From assembly GCA_029239755.1 (NCBI GenBank), contig JARBUI010000022.1, positions 1-55,190 on the forward strand: a DNA stretch of 55,190 bases, read 5' to 3'. The translations under genes and the position numbers were made by a program. Source of the stretch: Clostridia bacterium (GTDB lineage Bacteria > Bacillota > Clostridia > Lachnospirales > Cellulosilyticaceae). A model generated the notes under the pieces. The model was not told the origin of the DNA. It did not search any database and saw nothing but the letters and a program-made list of their open reading frames with translations. This document shows positions 17,789 to 24,997 of this stretch, one piece after another (position 1 is the stretch's first letter; every line of letters starts with the position of its first letter).

Positions 17789-18907
17789 TTAATCATTTAT
17801 TTTATTTAAAACACTTTTTGCAAGAGCTGCATCTATATCTGATAAGGATTTTGCATATTGAGACCAGTCGTTTATTTGTTCAATACTTTTGCCAAATAAT
17901 ATAGTCTCGAGATTTTTTCTAATTGCATGGATATTATCATAACCCATATCGGTAGGATTTTCCTTGATTACTTTAAGGGTTGCGCCTAAGCTTTCTGCTA
18001 CTTGCTGCTTATCATAATGCTTATTTAAGGTTTCTTCTTTAGGTATAAAGGGTTCATGCAGCAAGTGCTCACTCTCATCCATGCCGCTTTTAATGAGTGT
18101 TTTTGTGTGTCCAACTATACAGTTATTACCTTCGCATTCTCTGCACTGCTCTGTTCCTAAACAGACTTTTTCTATGTTTTCTTCAACTCGATAGTAATAA
18201 TCATGCAATTCCCTGGATTTTTTTCTAAATGCTGATTCCTTACCCTGCCTTCTTCTGATGATCATTGGTTTTATTATGATAAAAACAGCAATAATTAGTA
18301 TGCTGGCAAATACAATTATATTTGGTAAGTTCAAATATTCACTCGGAATAGTTTGATAAAGCTTAGTTACTCCAAAGAACATAAATACAGTTGCTGCTAT
18401 TATTTTTATCGCGAATTCAGGAATCTTATCTCCCAATGTTTTTCCTATTACTATTCCTATTCCACCCGTAACGATCATCCCTAAAACAGTTCCACCTAAT
18501 ATGACCAGCGGGTAAGCAGCATCTGTTGCCAGAGTTATTGCAGTTAATTGAGTCTTATCTCCTAATTCACCTATAAAAAAAGCCAAAGCTACTGTTACAA
18601 CAGGACCAAATTTAGATTTCTGCTTTTCATCTTCATCCTCATCATCGTCTGATTTAAGTGTCCAAAGAGAAAACCCAACAAATGCAAAGCCCGCAATGAT
18701 TTGGATTGTGCTAATTGGAATAAAATTCGAAATATAGCTGCCTAGCATTACGGCTAACCCATGGTTCAAAAACGACCCCAGAAAGATGCCTAACAGTACC
18801 TTTTTTACGGGGAATCTTGTTGCAAATGCCATTGCGAGTATTTGAGTCTTGTCCCCCATTTCAGCTATAAAGATAAGAAAAAATGCTTTTAATAATTCTT
18901 GAATCAT
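17789..18907 (-). CDS. mneA: UPF0016/TMEM165-type Mn2+ exporter with a long C-terminal extension
   Basis: A 372-residue membrane protein. Two repeats carry the family signatures EMGDKTQ (16-22) and ELGDKTQ (114-120), which line the cation path in UPF0016/GDT1 proteins. An acidic loop (about 86-95) separates them. The family in bacteria exports Mn2+ (MneA). About 150 residues follow the last helix (about 196-213). This cytosolic tail has a Cys cluster (Cys249, Cys255, Cys258, Cys263), and most homologues lack it. The start at 18907 follows AAGGAG. A yybP-ykoY riboswitch upstream makes a Mn2+-induced exporter very likely. The symbol is by analogy. Confidence 0.85.
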   Translation of the reverse strand: MIQELLKAFFLIFIAEMGDKTQILAMAFATRFPVKKVLLGIFLGSFLNHGLAVMLGSYISNFIPISTIQIIAGFAFVGFSLWTLKSDDDEDEDEKQKSKFGPVVTVALAFFIGELGDKTQLTAITLATDAAYPLVILGGTVLGMIVTGGIGIVIGKTLGDKIPEFAIKIIAATVFMFFGVTKLYQTIPSEYLNLPNIIVFASILIIAVFIIIKPMIIRRRQGKESAFRKKSRELHDYYYRVEENIEKVCLGTEQCRECEGNNCIVGHTKTLIKSGMDESEHLLHEPFIPKEETLNKHYDKQQVAESLGATLKVIKENPTDMGYDNIHAIRKNLETILFGKSIEQINDWSQYAKSLSDIDAALAKSVLNKIND

Positions 18908-18943
18908 TGTCTTCTCCTTGTCATTTAATATTTGAATAAGATT

Positions 18944-18982
18944 TTAATAGTCATTCTTCCAATAATCATTTCTTATATACAT
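18944..18982 (-). CDS. Possible 12-residue leader peptide before the Mn exporter
   Basis: A mini reading frame ATG (18982) to TAA (18944), encoding a Tyr/Asn/Asp-rich 12-residue peptide, sits behind a very strong GGAGGAG, directly after the riboswitch terminator. It ends 37 bases before the exporter start, which has its own AAGGAG. It may be a leader peptide that tunes translation, or a chance start beside the ribosome site. Confidence 0.35.
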   Translation of the reverse strand: MYIRNDYWKNDY

Positions 18983-18997
18983 TGCTCCTCCTCTTTC

Positions 18998-19165
18998 TAA
19001 AAATTAAAAGCGAGACAAATAGATTAACAAGCCACTTTTGATGGCTTGCTAATCTAAAAGTCTCGCTTCTTTAAGATCCTCTTAAAGTAAATAAAACCAG
19101 GATTTCTCCAGTATGTTGATTTTACTTATGATTTAATCATAGCTACTCCCTTTTAGAGATCAACC
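18998..19165 (-). promoter_or_regulatory. yybP-ykoY manganese riboswitch with terminator
   Basis: Read on the minus strand, the conserved parts are present: GGGAGTAGC after stem P1, CAACATACTGG...CCTGG in the second arm, and AAGCGAGACTTTT at the 3' side. P1 pairs TCTAAAAG (19150-19157) with CTTTTAGA (19053-19060). The P1 3' strand also belongs to a long terminator hairpin (19008-19068) followed by a T-rich tract (18998-19007). Mn2+-bound P1 would break the terminator, so the switch is ON with metal. This fits the downstream exporter. Confidence 0.9.
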
Positions 19166-19167
19166 AT

Positions 19168-19196
19168 AATTTAACACAATAAAAATTTCTTGTCAA
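19168..19196 (-). promoter_or_regulatory. Promoter of the riboswitch-exporter transcript
   Basis: TTGACA (19191-19196), a 17-base spacer and TAAATT (19168-19173) on the minus strand lie a few bases before the riboswitch 5' end. Confidence 0.6.
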
Positions 19197-19205
19197 TATG
19201 GTCTT

Positions 19206-19475
19206 CTACTCTCTCTTTATCTCACTGATCTTAGTTCTGCTCTTTGTAATGACACTTATAGTCAGAACCATCACTATACATACAACATATGTTCTAAATG
19301 AAGAATTAGCCTTAGGCACTTGTTTATTTTCTACAGCCATAAACTCCTCCGCCTCAGAAGTTAAGGCTGTACTGTATAACTTCATTTGCTGCTCCCCACT
19401 ACTAGCTAAAACTGTATTTGAAGTTAATATTATCAAACACATTCCTAATATAATCATCCTCATTAATTTTATCAT
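19206..19475 (-). CDS. Small secreted or membrane protein of unknown function
   Basis: An 89-residue product with an N-terminal signal peptide (hydrophobic stretch about 5-22, possible cut after VLASS) and a second hydrophobic helix (about 63-78) before a basic tail, so it is probably membrane-anchored. GGGAG lies ten bases before the ATG at 19475. It follows the ABC permease gene by about 100 bases that can fold into two hairpins (19493-19555). I recognise no family. The opposite strand also has a reading frame here, but without a comparable ribosome site. Confidence 0.55.
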   Translation of the reverse strand: MIKLMRMIILGMCLIILTSNTVLASSGEQQMKLYSTALTSEAEEFMAVENKQVPKANSSFRTYVVCIVMVLTISVITKSRTKISEIKRE

Positions 19476-19492
19476 AGAATAACTTCTCCCTT

Positions 19493-19555
19493 CTTAGCTG
19501 CTTCGAAAAGTTAGACGGATGCAGCTAAGTTGGCGTTCCCTATTTCTAAAGGGAA
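19493..19555 (-). other. Two-hairpin leader before the small secreted protein
   Basis: On the minus strand TTCCCT/AGGGAA (19536-19555) forms the first hairpin and CTTAGCTGC/GCAGCTAAG (19493-19529) the second. CGCCAA lies between them, and the ribosome site GGGAG follows two bases after the second. There is no T-run, so it is not an ordinary terminator. Confidence 0.45.
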
Positions 19556-19572
19556 TATATAGAAACTATTAC

Positions 19573-21597
19573 TTAATAAAATACTTCTTTTTTTTGCTTA
19601 AGTACTAGCATACCTGCAAATACAAGTAAAATACTCGTGCTAATAAGAATAAACAGCTTGATTAAATCTAAGTGACTAAAATCCATTTCAATAAGGCTAT
19701 AGATTTTTCCCAAAGGACTTCTTGGATAATAGGAAGTAATCACAGTAAATCCATTATTTAAAAAGTGCATCATCATAGGTATTATGATTGAACCCGTTTT
19801 GCATACTGCATAGGCGAGTGTCAGCCCTAATATGGCTGTTGGTATAACTCTGATAAAATCTATATGCATAAGTCCAAACAGTATGCTGCTTAAAATGATT
19901 GCCCTTTTATTTGATTCCTTCCCTTTAAACGCTGTAACAAGAAATCCTCTATAAAATACTTCTTCGCAAATGGCTGGGAGCACGGCTACTACAATGAGGC
20001 TTAAAAACAAGTTGCTTTCACTAAATAGTGCTTCTGAAAGAGCCTCCACAACCTTAATATTCTGAGGGAACAAGTAAAGTATAAACTGTCCTATGAGGAG
20101 GGAGAAAACAGCTCCTCCGGCCCACAAACTAATCCCTCCTAAAACATGGTGCAGCGCTGGGAGCTTTAATGAAAATACCTTTTTGAAGTCTGTTTTAATA
20201 TAATAAGCAAATACCAGCGGCAGACAGATAATAACTAACTGAGTTAGAGCTATACCTAATAGTTTAAGGCTTACTTGAAGTACTCCTCCGACGTAGATAA
20301 GAAGCAATAAACCAAAAGCATATAAAATAACACCATCACTTACAGAAGGTAGTGTGCCGCTTTTAATATTAGAACGTTTTTCTAAAAACGAGAAACTTTT
20401 ACCATTTCCAAATAAAATTTCCTCCGAATTGAACATCTTAGAAAGCAATAAAACAGAAAGCAGCACAAAAGCCATATTGGTAACTAATACTACTGCAATA
20501 GCTACCATATCATATCTAAAAGTTAATACACTCTTAATAAGCAGTGAAATATTAACAACGGGAAGTACTGCCGTAAAGCCATTAAGTTCTACATTAGGAA
20601 TCATAGAAGCATAGGATGGTATCATGACACCAAACATAATAGGTGTAATATAATTCTGTGCTTCTTTAAAGTTCTTTGCAAGTGAGCACACGCACATACT
20701 AATAGCTGCTACTACCATCGCAAACATACAAATACAAATCAGTGTAATAAGTAAGGGGAAAATAAGTTCAGCTGCATTAATCTTTACCATTCCTAATTCA
20801 TCCGAAACCGCTGTACCTAGTACTACAAATATTAGGGTAAGAATAATTGATAATATGTTTAATAGTGCGGTTACAACAGCACTTACTGAAACTGCTAAGT
20901 ATTTACCCATAATGAGTTCCAGATTTGAAATAGGCATTGTGAGCAGTGTTTCCAAAGTTCCTCTTTCTTTTTCACCTGCCATTACATCAATCGCAGGATA
21001 GATTGCTCCTAAAAGTACCCCTATAATTAAAATAAAGGGAAGAATTTGGCCTAATAAATAGCCTGCCATTTCCTCATCCTTTGCAATATTGATGGTCTCA
21101 TATGTAATAGGCTCTAAAACTTCTTTTATATTTAATCCGGCAGCCTTAACATTCTTCTCTACAAGCTCTCTTCTATATTCTTCTAGTGCCCTCTCCAGCC
21201 TATTGACAGCTGTACTTGAATCATCTACTGAAGAATTAATGTAAATTTTATATTGAACTGCTGAATTACTATTTATTACTTTTACATAGGCTGCAATTTC
21301 TCTATTTTCCAGTGCCTTCTTGTAATCGTTAACCTCTATAATCTTTAATCTGCCAACATCTTTTTTCTCATTTTCTAGTTTATCTAAAAGAATATGATCT
21401 GGCTTTGTACTAAAGGCTATCATTAACTCTTTTTGCTCCATACAGCTCATTGACATCATCATAATCTGACTAAAAAGAAGAATCAGCACAGGATACATGA
21501 TAATAGGAAGAATGATCATCATAAAGAGTGTTTTTTTATCTCTTAAGATGTCTGTCATTTCCTTCTTAAAAATAGCTGCTATAATGTTTTTTCTCAT
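19573..21597 (-). CDS. ABC-2 type permease fused to a CPBP intramembrane protease
   Basis: A 674-residue membrane protein. The N-terminal part (about 1-400) is a NatB-like ABC-2 permease with one anchor helix (20-48), an extracellular domain (about 55-175) and six helices; the ABC-2 element AGEKERGTLETLLTMPIS is at about 209-226. The C-terminal part (about 430-660) is a CPBP (Abi/CAAX-like) protease domain with its catalytic motifs EEVFYRG, HIDF and HFLNN. The start overlaps the stop of the ATPase gene by four bases. NatA/NatB-type exporters move Na+, peptides or antibiotics; the protease could process a peptide substrate. The fusion is a known architecture but its substrate is unclear. Confidence 0.85.
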   Translation of the reverse strand: MRKNIIAAIFKKEMTDILRDKKTLFMMIILPIIMYPVLILLFSQIMMMSMSCMEQKELMIAFSTKPDHILLDKLENEKKDVGRLKIIEVNDYKKALENREIAAYVKVINSNSAVQYKIYINSSVDDSSTAVNRLERALEEYRRELVEKNVKAAGLNIKEVLEPITYETINIAKDEEMAGYLLGQILPFILIIGVLLGAIYPAIDVMAGEKERGTLETLLTMPISNLELIMGKYLAVSVSAVVTALLNILSIILTLIFVVLGTAVSDELGMVKINAAELIFPLLITLICICMFAMVVAAISMCVCSLAKNFKEAQNYITPIMFGVMIPSYASMIPNVELNGFTAVLPVVNISLLIKSVLTFRYDMVAIAVVLVTNMAFVLLSVLLLSKMFNSEEILFGNGKSFSFLEKRSNIKSGTLPSVSDGVILYAFGLLLLIYVGGVLQVSLKLLGIALTQLVIICLPLVFAYYIKTDFKKVFSLKLPALHHVLGGISLWAGGAVFSLLIGQFILYLFPQNIKVVEALSEALFSESNLFLSLIVVAVLPAICEEVFYRGFLVTAFKGKESNKRAIILSSILFGLMHIDFIRVIPTAILGLTLAYAVCKTGSIIIPMMMHFLNNGFTVITSYYPRSPLGKIYSLIEMDFSHLDLIKLFILISTSILLVFAGMLVLKQKKEVFY

Positions 21598-22385
21598 GCT
21601 AGTTCCCCCCTTGCCTTAACCAACTTAATAAAAACATCCCTAAGATTATCTGTCTCAGATCTTTCTTTAAGGTCCTTTGGAGTTCCTTGGGCGATGATTT
21701 TCCCTTGGTGAATCATAAGAATCTTATCACACAGGCTCTCTGCTTCCTCCATATAATGAGTTGAATAAAGAACTACTTTACCCTTTTCTCTTTCACTTTT
21801 CATAAATTCAATAATAGCATGACTGCTAAGCACATCAAGTCCTAAAGTAGGTTCATCAAATATGTATATTTCCGGGGAATGAATCAGGCAGCGTGCAATA
21901 GAAGTACGCTGCGTTTGCCCGGTAGATAGATTTTCTATACGATTATCTACAAAGCTTTCCATATCCATTATCTTTATAATATCTTCAGTCATGCTGCCTA
22001 TTTCCTCCCTGGTCATTTCATATAACGTGCCAAACATAGAAAACAATTCCCGTGGAGAAATTCTTCCATAGAGCTTAGTATTCCCTGATAAATAGCCGAT
22101 CTTCTTTTTGGCACTATTTCTATCTTCTGCATAGTCATATCCTGCAATTTTAATCGATCCTGATGTTGGCGATAAAATGCCCCCAAGCATTCTAAGAAGT
22201 GTTGTCTTTCCAGCTCCATTTGGTCCTAATATGCCATAGATCTCTCCTTTTTGTACATCAAAGCTCACATCATCAACCGCCAGAAATTCTTCTTTTTTAG
22301 TCTTAAGTCTTTTTCTTTTCTTTCCAGCCTGATCATCTTTGACAACCCTTACAAAAGACTTTGACAGTTCTTTAACTTCAATCAT
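21594..22385 (-). CDS. ABC transporter ATP-binding protein (NatA-like)
   Basis: A 263-residue ATPase with Walker A GPNGAGKTT (about 54-62), the ABC signature LSTGQTQR, Walker B YIFDEPT, and the switch His in STHYMEEAE. The signature Gly-Gln replaces the usual GGQ by TGQ, common in NatA-type ATPases. A basic insertion of about 18 residues (KKRKRLKTKK) precedes the core. It works with the permease-protease fusion whose start overlaps its stop. The first gene of the unit is the secreted 188-residue protein upstream. Confidence 0.9.
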   Translation of the reverse strand: MIEVKELSKSFVRVVKDDQAGKKRKRLKTKKEEFLAVDDVSFDVQKGEIYGILGPNGAGKTTLLRMLGGILSPTSGSIKIAGYDYAEDRNSAKKKIGYLSGNTKLYGRISPRELFSMFGTLYEMTREEIGSMTEDIIKIMDMESFVDNRIENLSTGQTQRTSIARCLIHSPEIYIFDEPTLGLDVLSSHAIIEFMKSEREKGKVVLYSTHYMEEAESLCDKILMIHQGKIIAQGTPKDLKERSETDNLRDVFIKLVKARGELA

Positions 22386-22409
22386 CTTACGTATCTCCTT
22401 TAATCTATT

Positions 22410-22976
22410 TTACTTCCCGTTGTATTGTATAACCCATAGTTCCTGTTCATGCGGCATGGTTTCCCATGTCAAATAATTAAGTGGAATTCCCTCTGGCTCT
22501 ATGCACAGTATCGCAAGAACTTTCTGAGCTTCAAGTTTATCTGCTAAGAGCTCATAAGTATCCATACCATATGTTTTATGATAAGCTTCAAAATCCCACT
22601 CACATTTCCCCATACTATCGGCATCAACGGAGTGTGCTCTAATATTTGTAATATCCTGCTCCCCGTAAATTAAGATAATCGTATTAGGATCGTCTTGCAG
22701 CTCTTTTACAGTTACCTTTTTATCTGTAAGTCCTGCTTCTTTAAGAGCTTTTTGGATCACCAAGCTCTTATTACTGCCATGTGGCACGCCTGCTTTAATA
22801 ATATTAGCTGCTCCTATTTTTTCTTCACTTATGTGACTTGTTTGTTTCCGGGTGTAGGGTGTACTTATTTCATCTTTTTGTATGAGTTCTGTGACTTTTG
22901 GCTCCGATACTAGTGCTTGCACTGATAATGTTAACATAAAAAATGGTATAGCAATGATAAACTCTTTTCTTTTCAT
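22410..22976 (-). CDS. Secreted protein of unknown function, linked to the NatAB-like exporter
   Basis: A 188-residue product with a signal peptide (about 1-22, hydrophobic FIIAIPFFMLTLSVQALV) and a soluble domain. No family is recognised. The middle (about 60-110) has alternating strands and helices, and two Cys (about 124 and 157) could form a disulfide outside the cell. GGAGG precedes the ATG. It is 24 bases before the ABC ATPase gene and is the first gene of this three- or four-gene unit, so it may be a receptor or an accessory of the exporter. Confidence 0.6.
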   Translation of the reverse strand: MKRKEFIIAIPFFMLTLSVQALVSEPKVTELIQKDEISTPYTRKQTSHISEEKIGAANIIKAGVPHGSNKSLVIQKALKEAGLTDKKVTVKELQDDPNTIILIYGEQDITNIRAHSVDADSMGKCEWDFEAYHKTYGMDTYELLADKLEAQKVLAILCIEPEGIPLNYLTWETMPHEQELWVIQYNGK

Positions 22977-23079
22977 ACAGGCCTCCTACTATGATAAGCA
23001 TGTTAAAAATAGTATACCCTTTATTATTAGAACATTAAACCGATTACTATACTTAATTTTTAGAAAAGTACAATAAATC

Positions 23080-23108
23080 TTGACGGTGCCTAAAGGTACC
23101 CCTATAAT
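23080..23108 (+). promoter_or_regulatory. Promoter with GGTGCC/GGTACC repeat before the flavodoxin-ferredoxin gene
   Basis: TTGACG (23080-23085), a 17-base spacer and a perfect TATAAT (23103-23108). Between them GGTGCC-TAAA-GGTACC (23085-23100) forms a near-perfect inverted repeat. A repressor that sits in the spacer is possible. Confidence 0.6.
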
Positions 23109-23136
23109 CAGAGCATAAACTATAAGGGGGATTACT

Positions 23137-23919
23137 ATGAAAACTGAGTTCTACTTTTTTTCCGGTACAGGAAATTCATACTATATTGCAAAAAAACTTT
23201 CAGAGTCACTAACTGATGTACAGCTTATCCCTATTAATACTTTAGATTTATCAAAAGAAGTTGAGTCAACTGCTGAGATTATAGGTATCATTTTCCCTGT
23301 TTATTTTCTTGATGCTCCTGATATTGTAAAGCATTTTATTAAGCGTCTCAAAATCCCAAACTCTTCCTATACTTTTCTTTTTGAAAATTACGGGGGTATG
23401 GGAGGAAATAGCTTATCAAACTGCGCTAAAATATTGGCAGATAAAGACATTAAGGTATCTCATACCTTTTCTCTTGCGCTGCCTGATAATAGTATCATTT
23501 TCCCTATTTCCAATGATTCTGTAAAGCCACTGCTGGCAGAGGCAGAAGAAAAGCTTAAGGCTGCTGCACATATTATACACTTACAGCAAACTGATTCTAT
23601 TCCCAAGAAAAAATTAGGGATTAGTCTTTTAAGCAGCATAATGATAAGATTTGGAAAATCCTACTTAGGATTTAATGACTTAAAGGTTAATTCTTCGAAA
23701 TGTAATGGCTGTGGACTATGTACTAAAGTATGCCCAATGAAAAATATTGAACTTAGCCAGAAAATACCTGTTTTTAAGGATAAATGTGAAATGTGTTTTG
23801 CTTGTGTGCATCATTGTCCTAAAGAGAGCATAAAGTTTAGGAAAATGAAGGCAAAGAATCATTATCAGTATACTAATCCTTACATTTCTCTCAATGAAAT
23901 GATAGAAAAGAATAAATAA
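23137..23919 (+). CDS. EFR1-family flavodoxin-ferredoxin fusion protein
   Basis: A 260-residue electron carrier. The N-terminal flavodoxin-like domain (about 1-165) starts with the FMN phosphate loop FFSGTGNSYYIAKKL. The C-terminal domain holds two 4Fe-4S motifs, CNGCGLCTKVCP and CEMCFACVHHCP (about residues 189-228). Such proteins shuttle electrons between flavins and iron-sulfur partners in anaerobes. The gene is alone, with its own strong promoter (23080-23108), and ends at a long hairpin that also ends the convergent manA. The partner is unknown. Confidence 0.87.
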   Translation: MKTEFYFFSGTGNSYYIAKKLSESLTDVQLIPINTLDLSKEVESTAEIIGIIFPVYFLDAPDIVKHFIKRLKIPNSSYTFLFENYGGMGGNSLSNCAKILADKDIKVSHTFSLALPDNSIIFPISNDSVKPLLAEAEEKLKAAAHIIHLQQTDSIPKKKLGISLLSSIMIRFGKSYLGFNDLKVNSSKCNGCGLCTKVCPMKNIELSQKIPVFKDKCEMCFACVHHCPKESIKFRKMKAKNHYQYTNPYISLNEMIEKNK

Positions 23920-23922
23920 AAT

Positions 23923-24008
23923 TGCAAAAAGGATGTACTAACTGATGTACCCCCTGTCTACTTGACAGGGGGTACGTCAGTTATCTAAGCAAGTACATCC
24001 TTTTTGCA
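23923..24008. repeat. Long hairpin element between convergent genes, REP-like and terminator-like
   Basis: The outer stem TGCAAAAAGGATGTACT (23923-23939) pairs perfectly with 23992-24008, and an inner 19-bp stem (23940-23958 with 23964-23982, one T-G pair) closes on loop TACTT. It sits between the convergent EFR1 and manA genes and can end both. The inner core CCCCCTGTC-TACTT-GACAGGGGG matches the loop and closing pairs of the hairpin at 17661-17745. Confidence 0.75.
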
Positions 24009-24026
24009 TAAGTTATTTCTAGCTGT

Positions 24027-24980
24027 TTATAAAGTTGATAATATTACTTGCCCCTTACCTTCCACTCTATAGGTCCCATAAGAAGCTGGAATAAAAATGC
24101 TGTCACCTTTTTTAGCATGTATTCTGTCTTTATCGCTATAAATTTTAACTTCTCCGTCTACTACAAGCAAAGAGTGAAAAGACCTTTGATCAGCTGTCAT
24201 CTCTGTTTCATTTGCTACGTCTATTAATTCTACTGTGAAATATTTACACGAAGCAATAATCCCTCTGCAACAGCCCTCAAATTTCTCTAAAGTATATTCT
24301 GCTTTAGCTTTATCTGCTTTTTTGAACGTGGTTACTTCTATGGCTTTCTCTACATGAAGCTCCCTCGGTTTACCATCTGTGCCTACTCTGCCGTAGTCAT
24401 AGACCCTGTAAGTTACATTTGAACTTTGCTGAATTTCTGCTATCATAATCCCTTTTCCTATAGCATGCATGGTGCCTGGGCTTATGAAGAAGACATCGCC
24501 TTTTTTTACATCTACCGTATTAAGAACTTTTGTTAAAGTATTGGTCTCAATATACTTTTTAAATTCTTCCTTTGTGATATCTTCTTTAAAGCCATATACA
24601 AGCTGAGCTCCTTCTTCTGCTTCAAGAACATACCACATTTCTGTTTTCCCAAAATCTCCTTCATTCTTAAGCGCATACTCATCATCTGGATGAACTTGTA
24701 CAGATAGATTGTCTCTGGCATCTATAAGCTTGATAAGGATAGGGAGTTCATCATTACTGCTGGACTTTTCTCCTAATACAGTTTTCCCCTTTTCCTTAAT
24801 AAACTCAGTTAGTGTTTGCCCTGCAAAAATGCCTTCTACTATGGTACACTCGCCATCCTTATGAGTTGAGAGCTCCCAGCTCTCTGCTACTCTCTCTAAA
24901 TTACTTTTTTTATGGTACAGGGTCTTAAGTTTATCTCCGCCCCAAATATAGTCTTTAAATACTGGATTTAGTTTTAGCAT
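24027..24980 (-). CDS. manA: Mannose-6-phosphate isomerase, class I
   Basis: A 317-residue cupin enzyme that interconverts mannose 6-phosphate and fructose 6-phosphate with a Zn2+ ion. The metal ligands are visible in SVQVHPDD (two from Gln/His about 94-96), EMWYVLE and PGTMHAIG; the family Arg is in VTYRVYDYGR. I chose ATG 24980 because GGAGG is five bases upstream. The gene follows the phosphoglucomutase by 17 bases, so the two form a hexose-phosphate operon feeding glycan precursors. The length is typical of the short Bacillota enzymes. Confidence 0.92.
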   Translation of the reverse strand: MLKLNPVFKDYIWGGDKLKTLYHKKSNLERVAESWELSTHKDGECTIVEGIFAGQTLTEFIKEKGKTVLGEKSSSNDELPILIKLIDARDNLSVQVHPDDEYALKNEGDFGKTEMWYVLEAEEGAQLVYGFKEDITKEEFKKYIETNTLTKVLNTVDVKKGDVFFISPGTMHAIGKGIMIAEIQQSSNVTYRVYDYGRVGTDGKPRELHVEKAIEVTTFKKADKAKAEYTLEKFEGCCRGIIASCKYFTVELIDVANETEMTADQRSFHSLLVVDGEVKIYSDKDRIHAKKGDSIFIPASYGTYRVEGKGQVILSTL

Positions 24981-24997
24981 ATCAGCCTCCAACCTTA

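Noticed and set aside
19198..19482. 94-codon frame on the plus strand opposite the small secreted protein
   Set aside because: No ribosome site, and it begins within the promoter of the Mn riboswitch; the minus-strand frame has signal peptide and GGGAG.
19486..19560. c-di-GMP-I (GEMM) riboswitch
   Set aside because: First loop and a GTCTAA segment are suggestive, but the conserved GCAAA and GCC-loop blocks are missing.
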